The position numbers and the translations under genes were made by a program. The notes beneath the pieces are model-generated. The model saw nothing but the letters and a program-made list of their open reading frames with translations, was not told where the DNA came from and did not search any database. A DNA stretch of 64,000 bases from Opitutia bacterium (GTDB taxonomy: Bacteria; Verrucomicrobiota; Verrucomicrobiia; Opitutales; Seribacteraceae): assembly GCA_002722545.1 (NCBI GenBank), contig PBMI01000045.1, positions 1-64,000 of the forward strand. The letters run 5' to 3'. Below, piece by piece: positions 48,901 through 56,800 of this stretch. Every line of letters starts with the position of its first letter. Position 1 is the stretch's first letter.

Positions 48901-49305
48901 GCTAAAGGGTTTAAGGACAGAAGTTCAAGTGTCGATCCTTGGAAAGCAGTAGCTGTTACAGCGGCGGTTGCCCTCCCATTGGCACTAATTGCGGAGCTTA
49001 TACGCGAGCAGATTAGATACCCGTTTGGCCGCCCTAAGTGGCAGGGTGAGCGTGACTTGGTGGATTGGGGCGGCAGTGTTCTCGCGGCTACTGGTCTACT
49101 CGGACCCGCAACGATGGCCGAATCTATCTACGCTGGTACAACCTATGGTAATCACCCTGTCGTGGCTGCTATGGGACCGACCGCTCAGTTTGCTGTTGAT
49201 GTGGCGACACTTGAAATGCAGCCGAGCCGTGTTGTGCCGCTGGCTAACCAGATACCTTGGATGGCTAAGCCTATCAACGAGTCGGTCAAGAATTTAATTA
49301 AATAA
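42922..49305 (+). CDS. giant internal virion/ejection-type (polyvalent) protein with SNase-like N-terminal segment
   Basis: 2128 aa from ATG 42922; N-terminus GGYVVKGNERGRYKRPLSRMYDKNGNDIASRMVESGAAAPDR; Ala/Gly-rich hydrophobic stretches. Confidence 0.75.
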   Translation: MSDFIDELIRRGERRGDFAKNKPEDAIDDVELRDGDSGGIGEPKDARFEGFNTVEKPHDWRNDDHPNASDAQAVTQGVLDEGGYVVKGNERGRYKRPLSRMYDKNGNDIASRMVESGAAAPDRSVDATQAEMLGIARRALGYAPSSDEKMNAVGQKIRESNDEFRPWENAVLESKVYDRRSTFERAFDRGTDETKAALGGALNYIGEMVGNEEWAAEGREIARRHGVDAALNKRKFESVDKVEGFSDALDYVVETLGEAAPGLIVDALATAGTVAVGAVSGGAGAAAGVGLMGAMRATAGRALMKGAKAGLYAGPALSGFVQSAGAMENRLDSTGEGEHTEAATLSGAAGAALNALPFVAVLGKSLKATGLSDEAAKPVMDALSKPSVTKRLKDVLGTTAIGAAAEGITETAQVITDEIIATEVGDDEWRLETRDAVEAGIRAVIGGGAMGGIASTAGNAVGFMREYNQARQGADAEGEQINADGWRADTVEEVEDDGVPFSSDDSLEQSVERAAKKRPKSKPNAKVETDDTGVVGQGQFDSLTTRDVPNLSSDRYDELREILEPKGKPLNESQVGALIDNGTLTNEELARYAADSHYGASTPLSGGYDKARGDEALARVFKQVVRLSRDGKLKLTEQERNRLTEAEEESTDTALRAALGSINPEFNNIVYRNANQFDGRAMFRDYSKIKRDRIKNRERIKKEAQVEKSIENAPTVKIPEGEAPKEKPKGVVKSAPDWIKEGRKPSKEEIDEAMAMLDNAKDKLKVRIRNVIQGKGKNTQAARDIFAVEVAKNAKQLAEVGQHYDFESSGSLEADKLTLLNKIVDSSIEGTKPDKPKAKEKAQKPTTTEGKVEYLKQELGTRTASDGDMGKLLESHDQYRKFVKDGDAVDPSKLSDTARNTLKQRAKFADNKDIVKQIDELQARVDKFEFIQSFRKAVDSMYEETAATKSQREMGERTDQQVAYSERDENGDERNVGDVQSVVDTGDNDLEVAANYTRRTQMAERVYKELKKIKGMNNAALVKFMRETVKPTEREAALGDRLPKRTRKRKAIDNQKTTKDNQFDQFDTNKPLFTYGDQEKRPDTRHLSKGTVNRLKEHLENDDLEAFGKLLEKTGIMPKEATIGEVKMTPSERLASAARNSFANNKLYRSARARSGEKRSDRGLMVRDNESGKPLNVDLDAVTRWALREDKIDLNDGDINLNEELATAVLSGISALADLRLDDGRPMFSFNLDTIRDSAVVYRVDGDKLASVTMGSIRNGLNYKGKKRSTKVDVVQPKHVDRDKRSLLRRIGIKLSDKPDFNTIIAVAENAVAVGDLLPKELVSLTSSIEHNLRSSRTLSDLMPEDIGNVYRDEVSYDDIASLVSKAVNEGKITEERGDEILLDAKNRVFDKDFEQAAKEGGELTIDTARVDDEIANRDEVSTANNTRGVLRKTKRKDKSGGGAQTAIRRSLEQSVESAKADYQLAVRRPDRVSADGVDVKAKLVAEAKRKLEVAELALKSYKDTEVGEGTDLSKGRKIQLNRKLKKVVKRNRGLARKSMFRFFEMTRTRLARIHPDAAARADRFTALQRNATEYFASRIGKEVGDNKAIQKGYEDSINKVKSPEREKYEAFIAQLNAYVRKHDKNFKPVASKVHLDLHAVERNRGGFLSILREAGVKNPEATLDSILDGRGYPEYAIRPELSNQPRSGRRVLEPLYEKLKEGGYVDTDAPRHLLRLVNSSTSWAAWNETHGGVKNGKWDSNAEFNRIQSEVHTGNRQEFAKLYQGVTGRLGMNMSPILRNLNSAALAFQSATVLWFTGLASVPEVAATYSRMRGDTKGMLDDAKSVLTGVGREKMFKVARDFDIITDDAIEHSLQEMYNMNDLTMGRISQGIQAFVFKYNGQNYVTKMTRAIATKAAERYLVRAVEDGADGEKRLKELGVTAADVKAFASDADLTSPAGKRYRDAVHQFVNEAVTNPRSTQLPLVANDPRFLLVTTLKKFFYGFYDNVHKSLAKGFKDRSSSVDPWKAVAVTAAVALPLALIAELIREQIRYPFGRPKWQGERDLVDWGGSVLAATGLLGPATMAESIYAGTTYGNHPVVAAMGPTAQFAVDVATLEMQPSRVVPLANQIPWMAKPINESVKNLIK

Positions 49306-49356
49306 AACAGTAATGCTGTTATAATGCCCCATAAGTAACACTAATATTTATGGGGC
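49306..49356 (+). promoter_or_regulatory. operator/promoter embedded in terminator
   Basis: aacagtaatgctgtt (49306-49320), extended -10 TGtTATAAT (49317-49325), gccccataa...ttatggggc stem (49326-49334/49348-49356) with operator ataagtaacactaat (49331-49345) overlapping stem and loop. Confidence 0.75.
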
Positions 49357-49362
49357 TTTTTC

Positions 49363-49737
49363 ATGGTAGAACCAAGAACAAAAAACTTCAAGCCTTCGGA
49401 GCTACGCTGTAAATGTGACTTCTGCAAAGGTGAAGTGGAGAACGAATGTGATCCATATGCGCTGCGGATGCTTCAAAAAATTCGTGATGAGGTTGGTCCT
49501 CTTGCGTTAACGAGCGCCTACCGCTGTGCTAGACACCCCGAAGAGGCGGAAAAAGAACAACCAGGTCAACACTTCAAAGGTGTCGCTTTTGATATTTATG
49601 TGCCGTGGGGCGTAAAACGAATGCAGATTGTTGAGCTTGCGTTAAAGCTGGGCGCAAAGGGCTTCGGCTTTGCTAACTCGTTCCTGCATATCGACTGGCG
49701 TGTGTCGAGTGAACCTGTTAGTTGGACGTATCATTAA
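49363..49737 (+). CDS. M15-family peptidase, candidate endolysin
   Basis: FKPSELRCKCDFC...LTSAYRCARHPEEAEKEQPGQHFKGVAFDI...FLHIDWR (Zn-binding H/D/H pattern). Confidence 0.85.
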   Translation: MVEPRTKNFKPSELRCKCDFCKGEVENECDPYALRMLQKIRDEVGPLALTSAYRCARHPEEAEKEQPGQHFKGVAFDIYVPWGVKRMQIVELALKLGAKGFGFANSFLHIDWRVSSEPVSWTYH

Positions 49738-51527
49738 TGAAAATTCTGTTTAATGCTTTCCTAGGCACTGCGCCTAAGTTCGACGATGAGCAATTGCCAG
49801 ATGGCTACGCTACGTTGTCGAACAACACTAAGTCAGAGCGGGGAATCTTAGAACCGTGGGCACTCCCTACGTCATTGGGCAGCTTTGGTCGTAGTGATAC
49901 TAAGTCTATGCACAAGTACCGTGACCAATGGTTTACATGGCCTGAGATTACGTACGCTGTTAATGCGCCACTCAAGAATGACGCTTACGACTACGCACTG
50001 TTTGCTTCGGCCAATAGTGAACCACGGGTCGTGTATAACCTAAATGCAGAGGAGGGCAGTGGTCCTTATCCTGCGGTTACGTACCCTTTGAATGTACCAG
50101 TTCCTGACAAAATCGACTCTGTTATCACTGGTGATGCTGAGCATTGGTACTACGAACCCCAAGAGGAGGGCGTAGACTCAACGGGTGACACTGATGGCGA
50201 CGGCATCGTCGGCTTGAAGCCTTACCAAGACCCAGAGGACAGTGAGTATGACTACTCAGAAGTTGCATACTCTTACTGCTATGTTGACGCTTGGGGGCGT
50301 TTGAGCGCGTTGGCAGACCCTACGGATATAGTAAAAATCCGAGAATGGGAGTACGTAAATACAACGGCGGTTACGCTCACTTTCCCTACGCCGCCAGATA
50401 GTCTTTTGCTTACTGACCCATTGCGCGGAACAAACGCAAAAATTCGCATATTCAGAACGAACCTAGCGAGTTCAGGTACGGCTGTCTACCAGTTCGTTGC
50501 TGAAATTCCAGCGACACAGAACACTTATACAGACACAACGTACAGCGGTGACTTATTGGACTCGCCTATCAACGAAGATTGGGTGGGCGCGCCAGACTTG
50601 AACACGGAGCTTTACCCGAATGGACCAATGCAAAAGGTCGTTGTTATGGGTTCAGATATTCTTGTGGGGCACAATAAACGTATCTTGTGCTTCGCTGAGC
50701 CAGACGCTTTCTACGCGTGGCCTGTCAGGTATTACAAGGTATTCCAAGAGGACATTGTGACAATCGAGACTTCGGGTTCAAACCTTGTTGTGCTAACGAC
50801 GGGTGTGCCTTATGTGGTGCAGGGTGTACACCCTGAGTCGATGGACGCGGCACGTCTTGCAGACCCCGTTCCTTGCTCAAGCCCACAAGGTTCGACTGAG
50901 GTCGCGGGCGCTGTCTACTTTACTAGTGAAACGGGGCTGCACCGTATTGAGGGCTACGCGATTGCTAACGTGAGTACAGGTTTTATAGACAATGACTCGT
51001 GGCGCAAGCTTGACCCAAGCACAATGATACTTGGTAACTACGACAACAAGGTTTTTGTTCGCTGCCCGACGGTTGATAAAGCGCTCGTGTTTGACGCGTT
51101 AGACCCAAATGCGGGTATTAGAACGGTAGACCTAAGAGCTGAGTCCTTCGTTGAGCTAGAGGAGACAAATGACCTAGCCTACGTTGATAGTGATACCCGT
51201 GAGTTGATGCTTTTTGATTCGTCAGAAGATGGGTTCATGGAATTAGGCTGGGAGTCAAAAACATACCTGTTCAATGACCCTGTTTGCTTCAATATCGCGA
51301 AGGTACGAGCCAACACGTATCCCGTGAAAGTGCGTGTAGAGTATGACCATGCCACAACGGGTGATACCGTGGTCTATACGAAGCTTGTTGAAAGCCCATC
51401 GTTTTTCTATCTGCCGTTTAACAGTCGTGCCTTTAGATGGCGAACGGCTGTCGAACCAATAAGCCAAGCGGCTAAGTTAGAGGTTCGTGACATTCAGCTT
51501 GCGCAATCACCGGAGGAGCTTGTATGA
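49737..51527 (+). CDS. phage structural protein (tail/stopper-like)
   Basis: 597-aa ORF, overlapping ATG with previous stop. Confidence 0.6.
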   Translation: MKILFNAFLGTAPKFDDEQLPDGYATLSNNTKSERGILEPWALPTSLGSFGRSDTKSMHKYRDQWFTWPEITYAVNAPLKNDAYDYALFASANSEPRVVYNLNAEEGSGPYPAVTYPLNVPVPDKIDSVITGDAEHWYYEPQEEGVDSTGDTDGDGIVGLKPYQDPEDSEYDYSEVAYSYCYVDAWGRLSALADPTDIVKIREWEYVNTTAVTLTFPTPPDSLLLTDPLRGTNAKIRIFRTNLASSGTAVYQFVAEIPATQNTYTDTTYSGDLLDSPINEDWVGAPDLNTELYPNGPMQKVVVMGSDILVGHNKRILCFAEPDAFYAWPVRYYKVFQEDIVTIETSGSNLVVLTTGVPYVVQGVHPESMDAARLADPVPCSSPQGSTEVAGAVYFTSETGLHRIEGYAIANVSTGFIDNDSWRKLDPSTMILGNYDNKVFVRCPTVDKALVFDALDPNAGIRTVDLRAESFVELEETNDLAYVDSDTRELMLFDSSEDGFMELGWESKTYLFNDPVCFNIAKVRANTYPVKVRVEYDHATTGDTVVYTKLVESPSFFYLPFNSRAFRWRTAVEPISQAAKLEVRDIQLAQSPEELV

Positions 51528-53455
51528 GTCGAGCTTTACCGCCTGTTCCTAAAGACGTATCTCGCTCTGTTTCGCAGTTCCTTAACTCGTTACGTGAAAC
51601 TGTCCAAATACAGGCGGGTATGGGGCGTGGTAACACGCTAGATCGAGCTGTAACGTTCAGAGATTTAAAGAAAGCGATAGGTACTGATGATTTATCGTCT
51701 GTCGCTACAAAATCCGCTACAGGTGTTGTTACGGCGTTTAATGACCCTATGCCGACGAAGCCAACTAACTTTGCGGCATTCGGTATGTTCAACATGGTAG
51801 GTCTTGAGTGGGATAGGCCAAAGGCCGATTGGTACGCGGCCACAGAGATTTATCGCGTTGATGTGACTGATGACCTAACGGCTACGCCAGTGTTCAGCGA
51901 GGCTGAATACGTTGGTACGTCGGCAACGGGTTTCTTCTCTGACTTGGTTGAGCCAGCTAGAACTTTTGTTTATTGGGCTAGGCACTTAAACCGTGATTAC
52001 CAAGCGGGTGATATAAGCTCGCCAGAGGGTACACGCGCTAGTACGTCTGAAAGCCCAGAGCAAGTGCTGGTTAAGTTCAGCGAGGAAGTCGCGGGCAGCA
52101 ACAACTTTAAGTGGCTGCGCAGTGACCTAAGCATAATGGACACCATAAACCGAACGCTCCAAGGCAGCGGTTTAGGTGACTCAGGGCTTGCTGATTTGAT
52201 CAACGGAAGCGCTACGCTCAGCGATATGCTGGCCGAGCAAGCTATGAGCGAGGCATTGTCAAAGCACACGCAGACAGAGAGCATTCAGCAGCAATTCGCT
52301 AAAAACTATGCTCGCCTGTCGGGGGGCATACATGCGGCGGTCAACGCGGACGAAGCTTATGTGCTGCGTATCCAAGAGCTTGAATCCAAGTGGGAGAATG
52401 ACCTTGGTAACATAGTTGACGCTAAAATAACCGAGTTCGATACGGTGCTTAGTAGTGCGGAAGGGGCTATCGCACAGGCTATTAGAAACTTCACTGTTGA
52501 TTACGACGGCACAAACGTAAGCCTTCAGCAATTGGCTAGCACTACCGCATCACAAGGCGGAGTCTATGAAGCGCAATGGGGTGTAAAAACAAGTGTCGCT
52601 GGCCTCCAAGGTGGCGTGGGTTTCCTAAACGACGGCACTCAAACGAGCTTTGTTGTCGACGCGCAGACCTTCGCGGTAACGGGGGGCAATGAAAATGTGT
52701 TCCCGTTCATCATCAAAGACGGCAAAACGGTTATAGACAAAGCGTTTATCCAAGATGCAGAGATATACAACTTGCTGGCCGCTAACATCGTAGCGGAGCG
52801 CGTTAAAGTGGGTCTTTCATTCTCATCACCTAGCATTACTGGTGGTTCGATTGACGGTGCTACGTTGACAATTGGCGACAGGTTCTCAGTTAGCCAAGAT
52901 GGGATCATGCGAACCCGTGACGGCTTCTTCGAGGGTAACGTAGCGGCAAAGAGTGGATACCTTGAAAATGTGCGGATTGATGAGTCCTGCACGATAGAGG
53001 GTACGTTATACGCGCAGAATATTGAGGGTGACATTGTTGACCGTACGGTGATCGTTGTTGACCGTGAGATTGAGGTTGGTCCTAGAGAGGTTTACATCCT
53101 GATCCAAGGAACAATCAGCCCTGGTCTTTTGGGTGCGACCGAAGAACGCGTACTAGTTGTTAGCGGCATAGCGCTAGACCACCAAGGCGGTGGTGGCTCT
53201 ACGAGTAACTTTGACGTTTATCTACGGCTCGATGGGTCAGTTGTTCAGAAGTTCCATTCACACAATGTTGAGGAGGAGGGTTCTGTAACGGTTCAACTAG
53301 GTTGCCATATTCCTAAAGGCACTGCTGAACATACGTTTGCCGTGGAGCTTAGGCCAGATGTAAACGATAACATTCTAGTGCAGCAATCAGCGATTGTTGC
53401 AGACGTATTTAAGACGGGCAGCACGTTTAAGAACGTGTCCGGCCTTCACTACTAG
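51524..53455 (+). CDS. tail tip/fibre-like protein (DUF1983-like C-terminal half)
   Basis: QWGVKTSVAGLQGGVGFLNDGTQTSFVVDAQTFAV...AAKSGYLENVRIDESCTIEGTLYAQNI. Confidence 0.75.
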   Translation: MSRALPPVPKDVSRSVSQFLNSLRETVQIQAGMGRGNTLDRAVTFRDLKKAIGTDDLSSVATKSATGVVTAFNDPMPTKPTNFAAFGMFNMVGLEWDRPKADWYAATEIYRVDVTDDLTATPVFSEAEYVGTSATGFFSDLVEPARTFVYWARHLNRDYQAGDISSPEGTRASTSESPEQVLVKFSEEVAGSNNFKWLRSDLSIMDTINRTLQGSGLGDSGLADLINGSATLSDMLAEQAMSEALSKHTQTESIQQQFAKNYARLSGGIHAAVNADEAYVLRIQELESKWENDLGNIVDAKITEFDTVLSSAEGAIAQAIRNFTVDYDGTNVSLQQLASTTASQGGVYEAQWGVKTSVAGLQGGVGFLNDGTQTSFVVDAQTFAVTGGNENVFPFIIKDGKTVIDKAFIQDAEIYNLLAANIVAERVKVGLSFSSPSITGGSIDGATLTIGDRFSVSQDGIMRTRDGFFEGNVAAKSGYLENVRIDESCTIEGTLYAQNIEGDIVDRTVIVVDREIEVGPREVYILIQGTISPGLLGATEERVLVVSGIALDHQGGGGSTSNFDVYLRLDGSVVQKFHSHNVEEEGSVTVQLGCHIPKGTAEHTFAVELRPDVNDNILVQQSAIVADVFKTGSTFKNVSGLHY

Positions 53456-53467
53456 AGGTAAAATTTT

Positions 53468-53845
53468 ATGAGTAAATGGTACAGAACGGGTGTTGTTAAC
53501 CTAACTAAAGATAGCGATATTATTGAGGGCATCGGCACGTATTGGGCATCGGCAGCGAACAAGCCTGCGGAGGGCGATATGTTCGTCCTAGATACACGCG
53601 TTTACGAGGTACTTGAGGTCATTGATGATTCGACAATTCGCATCGATAAACCATACAACTTAACTACAAAAAACAATGTGTTATATGGTATTATGCGCAG
53701 CGTGTCAGCAACCACAAACACACGACTTGCAGCGCAGGTCAGTGATACATTAGAGAAGCTAGGTAATCGCGTTACTGTCTCAACCACAGCCCCAAGCGCG
53801 GGGCAGGGTAAAGACGGTGACATTTGGATTGTCGCAGCCCCCTAA
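53468..53845 (+). CDS. phage tail-associated hypothetical
   Basis: ORF between tail genes. Confidence 0.55.
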   Translation: MSKWYRTGVVNLTKDSDIIEGIGTYWASAANKPAEGDMFVLDTRVYEVLEVIDDSTIRIDKPYNLTTKNNVLYGIMRSVSATTNTRLAAQVSDTLEKLGNRVTVSTTAPSAGQGKDGDIWIVAAP

Positions 53846-53857
53846 TGGAAAACCGCA

Positions 53858-56800
53858 ATGTCGGCTATAAAAATAAACGGGACTTGGCAACGAGTCTCGT
53901 CAATAAAGATAAAACAAAACGGGGTGTGGAACGACCACACCGCGTTGTATGCGAGGTTAGACGGTGCTTGGCACCTGATAGACCTAGCTGCCGAGGCTCA
54001 AGGCCCAGCTTACCATATTTGGAAGGCATACGCTGATGATGCGTTCGGCAATGGTATTAGTCTTTCCCCAGAAGGCAAAGAATACATAGGCTTCGCTGTA
54101 GGCCAACGAGTTGAAGAACCCGACCTATCAGACCCGTCGCTTTACGATTGGTCTCTAATCAAAGGTGCAGACGGTAAAGACGTAGACCCCGAAGTCTTAG
54201 CAGAAATACTAGAGAAACAGGACGGGTACAATAGTTCGTTATATGATGTTAATGATGGCCTGTATTCAGTCGAGCAAGCTTTGGCGGACGCTGATTCTCG
54301 CTTAAAAGCTGCTGATGTGGCGCTCAGCCAAGCCCTCCAAAGCGCACAAGTAGACTTCTCAAGCTCAGTGGATTCGTTAAATGAGTCTATTAGCGAGGTC
54401 GAGAATGACCTGCTAAATCTAGTTAGCCTAAGTGGTGAGCAAGGTTCGTCTATCACGCAGCTTAAAAATACTACTGATGAACAAGCGCAAAAAATCGCTG
54501 TGCTTGAAACTAACGATGGCAGCACTCGCTCACGTGTAGCTTCGTTAGAGTCAACGTCGGAAGAACAGGCTACACGCTTGTCTAGTCTTGGCGTTTGGGA
54601 TGGTGAGGCGTTCGCCACTATCAAAACGCTGGAAGAAACTGATTCAGAGAATGCTAGCTTGATCCGAACGCTTGAAGCACGAGGCGAAGAAGCGGATTCA
54701 AAGATAGCAACGCTTGAGTATACGTCGTCAAGCCATGCTTCAAGGTTATCTATAGTAGAAACGAGGTCTACCAGCACCCAGAACCGTACTTCGGCGCTTG
54801 AGGAGACAACGGAAACGCACGCTACTCGACTTACGAACGTTGAAACGAAAGCAGACGATACTGAGTCTAAGGTCTCTACGTTAGAGCAAACAAGCGAAGG
54901 TCATGCAACGCGCTTAACGAACGTCGAAACCAAAGCCGCGTCAGCGGTAACTAAGGCCAATAACTCGCAAGACTCAGCCGATACGGCTAACTCTAAGGTG
55001 ATAGCGGTAACAAACCGTGTTTCATCGCTGGAAAGCACAAGTTCAAGCCATGCTTATAGGTTATCAACGGTTGAAACTAAGGCGGATAGCAATGCCAGTA
55101 AGGTAAGCACGTTAGAGAGCGCTACATCTACAAATGCGAGTCGTATTGAAACTGTTAATACTACACAGAGTAATGCTATTGCTTCAGCACTCGATACGGC
55201 CAAAGCATACACTGATAATGAAACAGGTCAGCTAAAAGCTGAACGTGTAATCAAAGCAGACGCCAACGGTAAAGTATCAGGTGTGCACCTGCTAGCTAAT
55301 GGCAGTGGCGCAGAGGCGGGAGGCAAGCTGTACTTCCAAGCCGATGAAATTGCGATTGTACCGCCAAACTGGAATGGTAGCTCAGAGCTGGACAAGTCTA
55401 AGTTCCCTTTCTACTTCTCGGAAGATAGAAACTATATGTACTTGGACGAAGCGACTATCCAACGCTTGTCGGCTGAAACGATTGACAGTGGTAGCTTAGC
55501 AGTTGATGGCTTAACGCTTCTATCGGATAACCTGTCATTACCAGCGGGTTCGGTTCGCGAACACATGCTCGACCCAGCGTTCAAAGACGGTATTGTTCGT
55601 ATCAACCCCGATGCTGAAATCTTGGGTGGTACTAAGTCGGTGTCGTCAACTGGCATAGGCCAAGGCAAGAAAATTACCGTTCCTGCGTTGAAGTCCGGTG
55701 GTAGCGCGCAGAAGATGACTATTAGCGTAGTGGGGCCGAATGAAGTAAACCGCAAAGACGTGCAGTTCGACCTAGAAATGAAGATAAATGGCGCGCCGCA
55801 TAATTTCAGCAGCGGGCAATCAAAAATCCGTTTAAGTTCGACGATTAAATACTCAACAGAGGACGGCGGTGTACGCCTATACCGTTCGTCGTTCAACTTC
55901 GAAGATACAGTAACCCTCCCAGCACCAACAAAGGGTAACACGTACGAGTATGAGTTCGTTATCACCAACATGTCGTTCAGTCCTGCGAATACGAGTACGT
56001 ATAACTTTGCGGATAAACTAAAGTTCTCAATCTCTGTTTCAGAGCCTACGGTGTCTAGTGGTGGTTTCATTACGGACGTTCGCTGGTCAGAGGTTAAGGA
56101 GCAGCCTAGTTTTGTAGGGCTAGACATGCAGGGACACCCGACAGTCCCGCGGTTTACCTTAACAAACAACCCTGGTACTGACCCAAAATGGCTCCGTGCG
56201 ATTGCTGAGGTTGGGGGTTTCCTTCCTTACAAAAATGGCACTAGTAGCTTAGGGACAAGTTCATGGAGGTTCAAAGAGGTTCACGGTGTAACTCTTTACG
56301 AGAATGGCACTGCGCTATCGTCAAAGTATCTAGGTAAAACCGCTACAGCAACGAATGCAAGTAAACTAGGTGGCCGTGGTTACTCTGAAGGAACAGGCGC
56401 AAACTCTATCGCCAGCCGTAACTCAAATGGTGATATTTATGCACGATTGTTTAGGTCTACCTACAGTAACCAGTCAGATATTAGCGGTGCCATAGCGTTT
56501 AGAAGAAGCACAAGCGACAATTATATCCGTTTCTGTTCTGATATGGGCGCTGTGCGTAACTTCGTTGGTGTTTACTCCAAGAATGAAGTCTACACAAGGA
56601 CTGAGAGTAATAGCCGTTTTATGCCGAGCTCAGGCGATGCTTTTACTTCAGGTAATGTGGTGGGGAGCCTGAACGGTAAGACCTCACTAGCCACTAATGA
56701 TGGTTACGGTAATTCGAACGTAACTTTCAATCATACTAGAGGTGTTCCTGTACAGAATGGTAACTCTGCTCGTATTGAGGTGAACACGGACAGCCCGAGT

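Noticed and set aside
55432-56169. 245-aa minus-strand ORF inside the tail fibre gene
   Set aside because: Antisense shadow of a strongly supported sense gene
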